This document shows, in pieces, positions 1 to 10,700 of a DNA stretch of 64,000 nt. The first letter of the stretch is position 1, and every line of letters starts with the position of its first letter. The DNA comes from Aporrectodea caliginosa (taxonomy: Eukaryota > Annelida > Clitellata > Crassiclitellata > Lumbricidae). A model generated the notes under the pieces. It was given only the letters and a program-made list of their open reading frames with translations, ran no database searches and was not told the DNA's origin. The stretch is taken from positions 260,001-324,000 of the forward strand of contig JACEVL010000825.1 in the NCBI GenBank assembly GCA_020284085.1. Reading direction: 5' to 3'. Made by a program: the position numbers and the translations under genes.

Positions 1-225
1 TCAGCAAACATGAGAACGAAGAGTTCAGACACGAACAGGAAATCATACTCAGCTGCGTACACATATACATGTACGTATATACAGTATACACATGCACACG
101 CGTTATATGTTGTATTTATTCATATATGTATTTATACATATAACTTACCCTACACTGTATATGTATATATATATATACACTGAGATAACACGATATATAC
201 CAACACCTATATATATATATATATA

Positions 226-292
<67 letters not shown>

Positions 293-440
293 TATCTGTA
301 AAATATAGACGACCATGCATTATTTATGCTATATATGGGTGGATGCTTTATATGTGTACGTGTGTCTCTACTGTCTCTCTCTGTGCCTGTCTCTGTCTTT
401 CTCTGTCACTGTCTCTGTGTCTCTGTCTCTGTCTCTCATA
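1..440. repeat. TA-rich stretch with (TA)n and CT-rich microsatellites
   Basis: A near-pure (TA)n run lies at about 203-292, preceded by degenerate (TA)/(CA) sequence. A (CTGTCTCT)-type pyrimidine stretch follows at about 362-437. No gene is visible. The short open frame here is an artefact of the TA repeat. Confidence 0.85.
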
Positions 441-519
441 ACATCCTCTCTTTGATTTTCTTTAGGCTTTGAGGTTCTCGTCAACGACCCTGACAGACTC
501 AAGATATTGTTTAACAATG

Positions 520-1680
520 ACTACTTGCAAATCTAAAGTTTCCTTAGACACCTTTAAAATAGGTTTGCTCGTGCTATTAATTTCTTCTACGTTCAACGAG
601 TTATATGATAACTTGGGTCAATTCCGACAATAGGCTACGTAATGTTGGCGTCAACGGTCTTGGTATAAATTATAAGTTGTCGTTGAACAATGAAATCTAC
701 AATAGCTAATAATTATATTCAGCCAAGCTGTTGTTGAAATGTAGAATCATCAACTCATAACTCACCTATTGCTTGCATAAACATTGCAGGCACAAAAAGA
801 ATGTTTGTGCCAGCCTCAATCCTGGTTAACAGAGGAGGGCAACTCTAATCATCTTCATTACAACAAAGCGTCTTTAAACGTAAATTGCAACATTCGCTAG
901 CAACGCAATGTTGTAACTTTTGTGAAAATAGATTTTCGTCAAAATTACGTTATCGTCAGAGCAAAATCAGTCACGAGATGTCGCTAAAGAACCAAAATTA
1001 TAAAAAATTAGCTACTTTTAAACACACCTTTAAAATGGATGCTATAGACGCTATATAGCTCTACATTTTGTTGCAACGCTAAAAAAATAATGAGCTGTAA
1101 TATGCCAAACTAATCTTTGTCGGCAGCAACGGCCTATGTTGTCATAAGCTGCCGTTAAACTGTGGACACACACATGAACGGTAAAAATTAAAAGAGCTGT
1201 AATATGCCAAAACTAATCTTTGTCGGCGGCAACGGACTATGTTGTCATAAGCTGCCGTTAAACTGTGGACACACACAACGCTAATCGGCCAACGATTTCT
1301 TTGCGATTTCTACTCACATGAATACAGTAGTTTTAGCTTAACGACACTGTGTGATAACAGCGATCATTACCGTCGCCCTCCTCCTTTATCCATGCTAGGG
1401 TCTTGCACTGTCATAATGCGACCAGTGGCTGAATTTTCTTTGAAAGATGTTTGTTTTAAGTTGAGAACGAAATTTAAATGCCATTGAAGAAATCGTTTAC
1501 AGCCTGGATCCACTGGATCCACTGTTTAACGGCAGCTTATGACAACATAGGCCGTTGCCGCCGACAAAGATTAGTTTTTGGCATATTACAGCTCAAGTCA
1601 GCTACCGTGGTCTGTGCCTTTGTAGCATCGTTTTACACCGTTTTAGGGGTGTGTAAAAACAGCGCTCAAATCCATTGACT
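520..1680. repeat. Copies of an unclassified interspersed repeat (family R), two inverted and one direct
   Basis: Two nearly identical minus-orientation blocks sit at about 1093-1168 and 1195-1275. The same block, in plus orientation, is at about 1521-1596. It recurs at 17283-17363. The block contains GGCCGTTGCCGCCGACAAAG and ends near GGCATATTACAGCTC. The flanks carry the motif CACCTTTAAAA (about 550 and 1025), which marks the family elsewhere in the window. No coding capacity is seen and I do not recognise the family. Confidence 0.6.
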
Positions 1681-1904
1681 TACCAGGTTTATATATAAAA
1701 TGCAGTACAATTAGAAATTGATAGCGCGCTGCAACAAGACAAGTCTTGCACGAAAGCCCGTTTGCGCTGTGTTCTTAGTCATAGTGTAATGATGATGATT
1801 CCAATTGTTTAACGACATCCTTTGGCTACTATGGCCGCTGACGTCTTTGTGTTTATGTTGTATTTCCGCTCTGTTTGGCCCATTGGCTCTTTTTATTGCA
1901 ATTC

Positions 1905-2105
1905 TCTACTTTTTTCTTTTCTTTCTTTTCTTTTTTCTGTTTTTTATATTATTTTTTTTTTTCTTTTTCTTTTTTGCTTATTCAGCTCTTTTTTTGCTAT
2001 ATCAGCTCTTTTGGCTATATCAGCTCTTTTTTGGCTATCACAGCTTTTTTTTCAGCTCTTTTTTGGATATCACAGCTCACGCAGGCTATTATAAGCTCTT
2101 TTAAA
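1905..2105 (+). repeat. T-rich tract with a degenerate 20-bp tandem repeat
   Basis: A poly-T stretch interrupted by C (about 1905-1978) runs into five or six imperfect copies of a unit like TATCAGCTCTTTTTTGGC (about 1979-2100). The overlapping open frames here are low complexity (Phe/Leu/Ser) and I do not regard them as genes. Confidence 0.7.
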
Positions 2106-2384
2106 ATTTTTACAAAGATATTGACATTCTTTCTAGGTTTTCTATAACAACATGTAATGCTATATGCAAACAGCATTTTAGCACAGATGTGTAATATATA
2201 CATGTATTATATACACATTTTATTGCAACATACATCTAATTACAATAAAGTATCGTTAACAGTTATTTACATAACAGGATAACTTTAATTAAACATTTCA
2301 TTTATCATTTTCCTATATAACAATAGTGATTTAAAACATAGTGTTTTGAGAATAGATGAGTATAAATTATATAATATCACCTCA

Positions 2385-2640
2385 CTACGTTTTAACGGTG
2401 TCTAAAGACAGCGCTCTGACCAATCAACAGTTACAGTAGTTTTAGCCTAACGACACTGTGTGACAACAAATATCATTAGCGTCGTCCTCCCCCTTCATCC
2501 AGGCTTCGAACTGGCACTGCCAGGGTACGAACAGTTGCAGAGTTAGTTTCGACAACATTTTGAAAGGTGTTTGAGGAGAGCGCTCTATCGACTCAGTTCA
2601 GGGTGTTTAAATTTAAAGTTTATTATTCAGCTCACGTTTT
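2385..2640 (+). repeat. Family R interspersed repeat copy
   Basis: This copy begins near ACGGTGTCTAAAGACAGCGC and runs through a CGTCGTCCTCCCCCTTCATC segment. It resembles the copies near 1370, 11540, 17820, 30800 and 50960. It is non-coding and unclassified. The stretches 1680-1900 and 2105-2385 show no gene. Confidence 0.5.
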
Positions 2641-2931
2641 AAATCAATCGTTCATTGTCTTTCCACGTTAACGACGAGCTGCGCTGGTTTCCTAGTTTCC
2701 TATTCGCTTTTTTTAGTACACCCTCGTCGTTAAAATGTTAAATGATAAGTCATCAAAAGTGGACTGTCTCCATTTGCTAATCGATGCATATACTCACTCC
2801 ACCTATCGATCAAACGGTCAACGATTCATCAGAGAGGGAATAGAGACGTGGCCGGTCCTGCTGGGTACCTCTCGAAACAAACCAGGCCCCTCCGTACGTG
2901 ACACCAGTCATGGACTCCGTAGACAGGGTTC

Positions 2932-3614
2932 GGTACTTGTCGGTTAATTCACCCCATTTCATATTTCCAATGGTAATGACTTCCCCACGTGAAATTAATT
3001 CACCCCATTCAGCTGGTGTCGAAAACACAGCACGATATGGCTGGGTAAGTTGAATTAACACAATTAGAAAAATATTCAGATCTTGCGATTCATTCTTAAA
3101 GTCAGTAACTGTTTTTTCCCATCAGTAGCATAGCAGGCAAGCTTATAGAATCTGGGACTCAAATATAGGCTATAATGCGTAAGTTTACGCCAACAATTCG
3201 CCTTATACACGGCATATTTTAGCCCGTGTATATTCCAGGTCAACCAATGACAGTTTGGTAATTAGAAAACATGGACGACCCTAACCCTGACCCTAACCGA
3301 CCATCACGACGCGTAACAACGACGCATCAGCTGAACCTAACCGAGTATAGGTTATAGAACTTTACGTCGTGGGGGTCGGTTAGGGTCAGGGTTAGGGTTG
3401 GTGTCGTCATCATGAGAAGACAGATAGGCCTAAAGGCTACGACATAATGCGTCTTATGAAACAGTTACAAAAAAAATGGATGGACTTGTACGGATATGAC
3501 GTCAGCACTAGGACGGTGCATGAACAGGCAAGGTAGACGCAAGAATCAAATGGGGTGAATTAACCGACAAGGTTGACGAGAAAATGAAATGGGGTGAATT
3601 AACCGACAAGTACC
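2932..3614. mobile_element. Non-autonomous DNA transposon, 683 bp, with 31-bp TIRs and 8-bp TSD
   Basis: Both ends read GGTACTTGTCGGTTAATTCA inward and stay identical for about 31 bp. The element is flanked by a perfect direct repeat CAGGGTTC (2924-2931 and 3615-3622). The terminal motif recurs sub-terminally at about 2990-3008 and 3548-3572. No transposase ORF is present. An 8-bp duplication with ends beginning GG would fit a Merlin- or hAT-like element; the superfamily is inferred, but the boundaries are seen directly. A telomere-like hairpin is nested inside. Confidence 0.85.
3274..3409. repeat. Foldback hairpin with telomere-like CCCTAA arms, nested in the transposon
   Basis: The left arm (about 3274-3312) contains CCCTAACCCTGACCCTAACC. 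The right arm (about 3365-3409) is its complement, with a few mismatches. The CCCTAA/TTAGGG hexamer is the metazoan telomere unit. Here it sits inside an inverted repeat within a mobile element, so it is not a chromosome end. Confidence 0.75.
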
Positions 3615-3667
3615 CAGGGTTCTTCTTTCATTGTCGTGATTTGCATAGATGTACACTCATGGCATTG

Positions 3668-3760
3668 TCATTCATTCATTCATTCATTCATTCAGATCAT
3701 TTATATAGCGCCTCTTCAATGTACACTCATTGCGCTCCCGGTCCAACCACGACAGTACTG
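3668..3760 (-). repeat. LINE/SINE 3' terminus with (CATT)n tail
   Basis: Read on the minus strand, this carries GGAGCGC followed by a GGCGCTATATAAATGA terminus and an (AATG)n tail at 3668-3693. It is one of about ten copies of this conserved terminus in the window. Confidence 0.65.
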
Positions 3761-3929
3761 TTATGCGTTGTATTGTATTGTTGTATTTTAGTATGGTGAA
3801 ATGTATTGTGTTGTGTACTATTGCGTCGTTTCGCTTTATATTATAGCATTTTGTTTCGTAATGCCTCGCTTTGCTTTGTATTTTATTTTGTACAGCATTG
3901 CACTGACTTGTCGTTTTTAGATGGCTAAT

Positions 3930-4165
3930 TTCCTCTCAGAGTAATCAGGTTCTCTCAGCCTTCCCTGAGACGGTTACTATGCAGGGACTTTGAGCAAGAA
4001 CCCGCCTACCTCACAACTTACTTGCTCAGCGCCATCGAGTTGAAACTTGGCCCAGGTTAGATACTACTACTACTACTATTCCTTTATTTCACAAACTCGT
4101 TCGACACAAACGCAACAAGATTAATAGTAATTAATTAGATAGTGGCTCTTAATAAATGCGTAATA
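3930..4165 (+). repeat. 5'-truncated SINE fragment(s) ending in simple repeats
   Basis: The segment GAGACGGTTACTATGCAGGG and the later CAGCGCCATCGAGTTG match the body of the tRNA-derived SINE at 14978-15150. A (TAC)n run follows at about 4062-4078. The tail TAGTGGCTCTTAATAAATGC (about 4140) matches the SINE 3' end near 42985. Confidence 0.5.
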
Positions 4166-4204
4166 ATGATAATAAGAATAATTACCCACCCACAAAGTAA
4201 TTAC

Positions 4205-4765
4205 TAATTTAAAACCGATCTCCCTCCTCCTCCTCCTCCTCCTCCTCCTCCTCTTCCTCCCTTCTTTCTCCTCCTCGTCCTCGTCCTCTTCCTCCTCCTT
4301 CTCCTCCTCCTCCTCCTCCTCCTCCTCCTCCTCCTCCTCCTCCTCCTCCTCCTCAACCATCCTTCCACCCAAACAACGACCTCTGGTGTCCTTGGAACGC
4401 ACAGACTGAATCATTTGCCATCACCTTAAAACTTCCTCCAAAATTCCTCCGCATTCTTGGCAGCAGACAACCGCTGCATCATCATCTCCATCACCATCAA
4501 GACCGTCAGCAACAGCTGACGTCGTTATCCTCCTACTACTCCTCCTCCTCCTCCTCCTCCTCTCCTCCTCCTCTTTCTCCTTCTTTCTCCTCCTCCTCCT
4601 CCTCTTTCTCCGCCTCTTCCTCCTTCTCTTCCTTTCTCCTACTCTTTCTCTTCCTCCTCCTCTTCCTTCTTTCTTCTCCTCCTCTTCCTCCTCCTCCTCC
4701 GTCTCCCTCTTCCTCCTCCTCCTCCTCCTCATCCTCTTCCTCCTCTTTCTCTTCTCTTATTATCG
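4205..4765 (+). repeat. Long pyrimidine (CCT)n-rich tract
   Basis: About 550 bp is almost purely C/T on the plus strand, made of CCT, TTC and CTC triplets. It is broken by a mixed 170-bp stretch at about 4355-4525. The Glu/Arg-rich minus-strand frames are by-products of the triplet repeat. Mirror-symmetric pyrimidine tracts like this can adopt triplex DNA; whether this one does is unknown. Confidence 0.85.
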
Positions 4766-5004
4766 ACTCATAGCTTCTTGGTGAGTCAGTTCTTCAGAAC
4801 AAAAACTCTATCTCTTGGCGTTTGTGTATTAGTTCACTTGAGAATTCGTTCGCGGCCCACACAGAATTAACACTCACGATATGTAAGTACGCACCTAAAA
4901 TAATACTGTTCGAAGATAAACAAACCGTAACTATTGATTTTAATATCATTTAGGGTGACTCCGGTTAGGTAAATTAACAAAGGAGCTATTTGCAAATGTA
5001 TGAA

Positions 5005-5770
5005 ATCATCCTTCCATCCATTCATTCATCCTTCCAATCGTACATCCATCCATCCATCCGTCCATCCATTCATTCATCCATCTACCCGTGCATCCATCCA
5101 TTCATTCATCCTTCCAATCGTACATCCATCCATCCATCCGTCCATCCATTCATTCATCCATCTACCCGTGCATCCATCCATTCATTCATCCTTCCAATCG
5201 TACATCCATCCATCCATCCGTCCATCCATTCATTCATCCATCTACCCGTGCATCCATCCATTCATTCATCCTTCCAATCGTACATCCATCCATCCATCCG
5301 TCCATCCATTCATTCATCCATCTACCCGTGCATCCATCCATTCATTCATCCTTCCAATCGTACATCCATCCATCCATCCGTCCATCCATTCATTCATCCA
5401 TCTACCCGTGCATCCATCCATTCATTCATCCTTCCAATCGTACATCCATCCATCCATCCGTCCATCCATTCATTCATCCATCTACCCGTGCATCCATCCA
5501 TTCATTCATCCTTCCAATCGTACATCCATCCATCCATCCGTCCATCCATTCATTCATCCATCTACCCGTGCATCCATCCATTCATTCATCCTTCCAATCG
5601 TACATCCATCCATCCATCCGTCCATCCATTCATTCATCCATCTACCCGTGCATCCATCCATTCATTCATCCTTCCAATCGTACATCCATCCATCCATCCG
5701 TCCATCCATTCATTCATCCATCTACCCGTGCATCCATCCATTCATTCATCCTTCCAATCGTACATCCATC
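5005..5770 (+). repeat. 80-bp higher-order satellite, about 9 near-identical copies
   Basis: The segment starting TACATCCATCCATCCATCCG recurs every 80 bp, at 5041, 5121, 5201 and on to about 5681, with essentially no differences. Each unit is built from ATCC/ATTC tetramers plus fixed variants (CAATCG, TACCCGTG). Because 80 is not a multiple of 3 and the unit lacks stops, all three plus frames stay open for over 1.3 kb, giving Ser-Ile-His-Pro polypeptides that I do not think are real. The near-identity implies recent expansion or homogenisation. Confidence 0.9.
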
Positions 5771-5779
5771 CGTACATCC

Positions 5780-6067
5780 GTACATCCATCCATCCATCCA
5801 TCCATCCATCCATTCATTCATCCATCCGTACATCCATCCATCCATCCATCCATCCATCCATTCATTCATCCATCCGTACATCCATCCATCCATCCATCCA
5901 TCCATCCATTCATTCATCCATCCGTACATCCATCCATCCATCCATCCATCCATCCATTCATTCATCCATCCGTACATCCATCCATCCATCCATCCATCCA
6001 TCCATTCATTCATCCATCCGTACATCCATCCATCCATCCATCCATCCATCCATTCATTCATCCATTC
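5780..6067 (+). repeat. 48-bp higher-order satellite, 6 copies
   Basis: Six units begin with GTACATCC at 5780, 5828, 5876, 5924, 5972 and 6020. Each is twelve tetramers, mostly CATC with one ATTCATTC pair. It directly abuts the 80-bp array and uses the same tetramer alphabet. Confidence 0.88.
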
Positions 6068-6318
6068 CATCCATTCATCTATCTATCCATCCATCCTTCC
6101 ATTCATCTATCCATCCTTCCTTCCATTCATCTATCCATCCATCCATCCTTCCATTCATTCATCTATCTATCCATCCTTCCATTCATCTATCCATCCTTCC
6201 ATCCATTCATCTATCCATCCATCCATCCTTCCATTCATCTATCCATCCTTCCTTCCATTCATCTATCCATCCATCCTTCCTTCCATTCATCTATCCATCC
6301 TTCCATCCATCCATTATG
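6068..6318 (+). repeat. Irregular TCCA/TTCC/TCTA tetramer repeats
   Basis: This is a degenerate continuation of the satellites, made of CATC, TTCC and CTAT tetramers with no fixed higher-order period. Confidence 0.85.
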
Positions 6319-6424
6319 CAAGCATGCGTAAACATACTTATCAATCAGGAATGGGATTCAATGGTTTGTATAAATTGTATTTTACTAGATTAGGATAGCA
6401 TCGATTAAAACAGAATATATCGAA

Positions 6425-6510
6425 ATAGATTGTAATTGTAATTGTAATCGAACATTTATATAGCGCCGCTCAGAAATCAGCAGCGCTCTCGACCTGCTTC
6501 AGTGCCTGCC
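6425..6510 (-). repeat. LINE/SINE 3' terminus with (ATTACA)n-like tail
   Basis: The minus strand carries GGCGCTATATAAATGTTCGA followed by an (ATTACA)n-like tail at 6429-6450. The body upstream of the terminus is short. Confidence 0.6.
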
Positions 6511-6569
6511 TGAGATTGGAATTGAACAGATTGGAATAGAATGTGAAAGAATGTAATGCACATCATTCT

Positions 6570-7388
6570 ATTGCATTCCAATCAGTTCCATTTCAATCCA
6601 ATCCATTCCAATCTTTTCCATTCCAGTTCACTCCATTCTAATCAATTCCATTTCAATCCAATCCATTCCAATCTTTTCCATTCCAGTTCACTCCATTCTA
6701 ATCAATTCCATTTCAATCCAATCCATTCCAATCTTTTCCATTCCAGTTCACTCCATTCTAATCAATTCCATTTCAATCCAATCCATTCCAATCTTTTCCA
6801 TTCCAGTTCACTCCATTCTAATCAATTCCATTTCAATCCAATCCATTCCAATCTTTTCCATTCCAGTTCACTCCATTCTAATCAATTCCATTTCAATCCA
6901 ATCCATTCCAATCTTTTCCATTCCAGTTCACTCCATTCTAATCAATTCCATTTCAATCCAATCCATTCCAATCTTTTCCATTCCAGTTCACTCCATTCTA
7001 ATCAATTCCATTTCAATCCAATCCATTCCAATCTTTTCCATTCCAGTTCACTCCATTCTAATCAATTCCATTTCAATCCAATCCATTCCAATCTTTTCCA
7101 TTCCAGTTCACTCCATTCTAATCAATTCCATTTCAATCCAATCCATTCCAATCTTTTCCATTCCAGTTCACTCCATTCTAATCAATTCCATTTCAATCCA
7201 ATCCATTCCAATCTTTTCCATTCCAGTTCACTCCATTCTAATCAATTCCATTTCAATCCAATCCATTCCAATCTTTTCCATTCCAGTTCACTCCATTCTA
7301 ATCAATTCCATTTCAATCCAATCCATTCCAATCTTTTCCATTCCAGTTCACTCCATTCTAATCAATTCCATTTCAATCCATTCCTATG
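6570..7388 (+). repeat. 60-bp higher-order satellite, 13 identical copies, built of TTCCA-like pentamers
   Basis: From 6601 to 7380 the sequence is 13 exact copies of one 60-bp unit, with a partial copy before it and the start of another after it. The unit divides into twelve pentamers, mostly TTCCA, ATCCA or TTTCA, so it is a higher-order repeat of an ATTCC-type satellite. Since 60 is divisible by 3, a 316-codon frame is open from an ATG at 6556, with a perfect 20-residue Asn/His/Ser/Phe repeat. Non-coding satellite is the simpler reading. Just upstream (6530-6583) an inverted pair of pentamer-like segments can form a hairpin. Confidence 0.92.
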
Positions 7389-7837
7389 TATCCAACCCAT
7401 TCAACTTTACTGCAGGCGGGGCCAAGTTTTCCACGAGGTAGCAGATTCTCTTCACTCCCTCCTTCCCTCCTCCCCAACCAGCCACAAAACAGACCCCGAT
7501 ACTTGACCGCAACCAGCCATACCCACCCACACACGATCAGCCAAGTTTTCAACGGCCAATCTTACGCATGGTATACAGTTTTATACACTGATAAACATTA
7601 CATTATGCATGAATGTTGTTTACTGACGGCTCAGCGTGCGATATTGCGTGCGTCTTCTTATCGCCCCGAAATGCCTCACGGCCTAAGGCTATCGTCATGG
7701 CAACAGCGTGGCCTGGACAGAGGGTATGAAGAGAATAATGCATTGGATAGGATAAGTTTGATGAGTTAAGTAAGATTACGAAAGAATAGCTTAGGGAAGT
7801 AATACGACGCAGCTGATGAAAGGCAACTTATGACACT

Positions 7838-8275
7838 TTTCTCTACAGGTGGCGCTATATAAATTTGCAATTACGATTACGACTGCAGTCAGTTCAGTCA
7901 CTTCACCAAAGTGCGGTTAGCAATTGGATCAATAAAGGATATACTTACTTACTTAGTACCTTGGAATTTATTTACTTGATTACAGTTTCTTTTTGATGCT
8001 CCATCGGTTGATGCCTTGTGCATTATTATAGGCGCTATAGAAGTCTGTAATTTAAAATAAAAGTAATTAATAATAAAACTTTAACATGACTTAATTCTGA
8101 TCTTTAAAGCCTCAACATCGACGTGAGCTCTATCAATGTCAGTTTTGCAAGTGTCCAATGTCGTCTCCTGCACACTTCTCTTAAGTTTTAATTTGCTCCA
8201 TTAATTAATAGCAGAAGAATAGCTATATGCGCTATAAAAATTTACGATTACGATTACGATTACAAATACCCATTT
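7838..8275 (+). repeat. Cluster of three retroelement 3' termini with different tails
   Basis: Termini of the GGCGCTATATAAATTT type lie at about 7851-7868 with an (ATTACG) tail, about 8029-8045 with a TAATTAATAATAA tail, and about 8226-8270 with an (ATTACG)n tail. A further tail (AATAAAGGATATACTTACTTA) is at about 7931-7956. No ORF remains. The stretch 8275-8490 holds a family R fragment. Confidence 0.5.
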
Positions 8276-8494
8276 ACGGTACACAGTCATGTATTATACC
8301 AAACGAACGGTGACAACTGTTGAATATAATTAGACACCTCTTTTAAGTGTTATATTCGTCCTCTAAGTAAGGCAGAAGAGTGGTTCGATATTATGTAAAA
8401 GTGATTTCCGTTGGCCATGGTAAGATGTCGTAAGTGTAGTATTTGCCCTATAATTTCTGCCGACATCAACGCCTTTGTTGCCATAAGATGTTAA

Positions 8495-8692
8495 ACTCTC
8501 CATCCATCCATCCATCCATCCATCCAATCCATCCATCCATCCATCCATCCATCCATCCATCCATCCATCCATCCATCCATCCATCCATCCATCCATCCAT
8601 CCATCCATCCATCCATCCATCCATCCATCCATCCATCCATCCATCCATCCATCCATCCATCCATCCATCCATCCATCCATCCATCCATCCAT
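8495..8692 (+). repeat. (TCCA)n microsatellite
   Basis: About 49 near-perfect tetramers, with one insertion near 8525. The Met-Asp-Gly-Trp and Pro-Ser-Ile-His frames across it are artefacts. Confidence 0.95.
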
Positions 8693-8829
8693 ACGCGTTT
8701 CATTAACTCTTCGCTTAACAATTAATGACTATAATTATAGTGATCGTCTTACACACCTTAAAATGTTTGCCTCGAGACGCAATAAATTGTGAACATGAAT
8801 GAAATTGCTGGATTTCCACTGCCTTTTCC

Positions 8830-9185
8830 TCGTAGTGTAAGGTCGACGTTAACGGCTTTGGCTGCCACAAGATGTCGCATAACAATTGATGATATTGTGA
8901 TCGTCATAGACACCTTTAAAACGCGTCCTTCAGATGCTATAAATTCAGCAAACGCGCTAAATCGTCAGATATCTGCAGAGTTCAGAAACAGGGTATGGTC
9001 GACGTTACCAGCTTTTTGCGGTCACAAGATAATTATTCCTTTAAACTCCACCACTGCTCGTACTCTGGCAGTGCCAGTCCCTCCCTGGAGAAAGGAGGAG
9101 GGCGGCGCTAATCACGTTTCTTATGACGCAGTGTCGTTAAACTGCAACTTAGCAACCAACTGGCCAGGTGATCGTCATCGTTCTG
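8830..9185 (+). repeat. Family R repeat copies (tandem pieces)
   Basis: Two successive segments each carry the GTCGACGTTA...GC(T/C)NCAAGAT block (8840-8875 and 8997-9032). A CACCTTTAAAACGCG motif lies at about 8909 and the CCTCCCTGGAGAAAGGAGGAGG block at about 9080-9105. The open frame through it looks accidental until it reaches the LINE fragment at about 9185. Confidence 0.45.
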
Positions 9186-9405
9186 TCATAGATTATGCCG
9201 GCTTGATATTTATGGGTCTCTCTGACCTTGAACTCAACAGGCTGCAACACATCCAAAACTCATTTGTTCGCGTAGTGCTGCGTGTCCCACTGTGAACAAG
9301 TTCCTCAGTCCTACTCCTTCAGCTGCATTGGCTTCCTGATGAATTAGAATAAAATTGAAATTCGCCTGTTTGACCTACACAGCTCTCAGAAACTAGGTTT
9401 ACCCT
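9185..9405 (+). pseudogene. LINE reverse-transcriptase C-terminal relic
   Basis: The translation contains LSDLELNRLQHIQNSFVRVV, then after a stop LLLQLHWLPDE. These match the conserved 'LNRLQRVQNSAARL...ELHWLP' region downstream of the reverse transcriptase in CR1/L2/Jockey-type LINEs. It is broken by stops and cut short on both sides, so it is a dead fragment. Confidence 0.65.
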
Positions 9406-9765
9406 CGTCCTAACTCTAAGCTAACCTTCGTCTTGGCTAACCTTTATTTATCCCTCATCCTAACTCTAAGCTAACCCGGGTCAGAATACTAAGATAATCC
9501 TAATTCTAAGCCAACCCTGGTCTTGGCTGACTCCTGCTTAACTCTAAGCCAACCCTTATCCTTACTCTAAGCTAACCCGAACCCTAAATCTAAGCAACCC
9601 CTGGTCTTGGCTAACCCGTTTTACTCTAAGCCAACCCTTATCCTTACTCTAAGCTAACAAACCTGCCCTAAATCTACGCTAACCTTGGTCTTGGCTAAGC
9701 CTTATTTAACTGCAAGCCAACCATCGTCCTAACTCTAATCTAACTCTGGTCCTAATTCTTGACTG
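9390..9765 (+). repeat. Degenerate CTAACCC-type tandem repeat
   Basis: About 370 bp consists of variants of CCTAACTCTAAGCTAACC and CTGGTCTTGGCTAACCC, a 30-40 bp composite unit with telomere-like CTAACC cores. It is highly diverged, interstitial and non-coding. Confidence 0.7.
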
Positions 9766-10034
9766 ACAATGGCACTGACATGACGCCCCATTCCCATTCT
9801 ACTTCCACCCGATGCTATTGTCTCACCTCAGAGCTTAACGATGACGCTCATGCGCTTAATGGCAAAAACCAAGTGCATATGTAAGAGCTCTTCTGCCCCT
9901 CCCTCCCTCTCTGCTGCATGCCTTCCCAAGAACCATCCGTCACTCCATCCATCTATCCCACTTTCCTTCCGTCTACGCCTTCCGAGTGCAGTCTGCCTGG
10001 AAAAGGATTCTGTTTACAAATTCCGCAACGGCTC

Positions 10035-10440
10035 AAGCACTGAACATTCTCTTCCGCATTCGTTTATCTCTCTGTCTCTGTCTGTCTGTCTCTCTCTGCC
10101 TCTCTGTCTCTGTCTCTCCTTCAGGCGCTGGTAACTTATCTCCGTGGATACGCAGCCTCGTTCTGTTAAGAAGTTTCTAGAGGAATTTTAAAGAAATTCC
10201 CCTTGTAGACAGAGCTAGACAGGGAGAGAGAAACAGAGGGAGATAGACAGTCAGACAGAGATACAGAGACACAAATAAACAAGAGTGATAGAGGGAGATA
10301 TGGGGGCGGCACTTAGAAAAGACAATGTGAATAAAGAGAGTCAGAGAGACAGAGACAGAAAGGGAGAGGTAGACAGTCAGACAGATTAGCAAGAGATATA
10401 GAGGGAATTATGGGGGCGATACTAACAAAAGACAATATGA

Positions 10441-10477
<37 letters not shown>

Positions 10478-10601
10478 AAGGAGAGAGGATATATCAGAGA
10501 TAGAGCAAGAGAGGTAGAGAGGTAGATGAAGCTGTAGAGAGAGAGACAGAGAGACACAAACAAGAGAAAGAGGAAGAGACACGAGAGGAGAGACGGAAGA
10601 A

Positions 10602-10634
<33 letters not shown>

Positions 10635-10700
10635 GAGACAGACAGACAGAGAGTCAGAGAGACAGATATAGAAAAAGAGAGACAGAGACAGCAATTGATG
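10035..10700. repeat. CT/GA-rich block with (GACA)n and (GA)n
   Basis: A CTCTGT-rich segment (10060-10125) and a purine-rich segment (10200-10695) with runs of (CAGA)n at 10445-10477 and 10608-10645. Two imperfect repeats of about 120 bp, each with a GATAGAGGGAGATATGGGGGC-like core, occur at 10285 and 10395. No gene is seen. From 10700 to 11480 nothing recognisable is present. Confidence 0.75.

Noticed and set aside
4121..4732. Glu/Arg-rich minus-strand ORFs
   Set aside because: They are translations of the (CCT)n tract, with no other protein-like features.
5005..5770. Possible CRISPR-like array because of regular 80-bp spacing
   Set aside because: Whole units are identical, with no variable spacers, and the context is animal DNA.
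4990..6398. Three overlapping 430-470 aa plus-strand ORFs (Ser-Ile-His-Pro-rich)
   Set aside because: They are the three frames of a stop-free 80/48-bp tetramer satellite. Composition and frame-independence show that they are not genes.
6556..7506. A 316-aa ORF with a perfect 20-residue repeat
   Set aside because: The repeat unit is a pentamer-derived satellite, and openness follows from its 60-bp length. I kept it as a finding but not as a CDS.
9390..9765. A telomere or subtelomere, because of CTAACC repeats
   Set aside because: The repeats are highly degenerate, interstitial and short, and lie next to LINE fragments.
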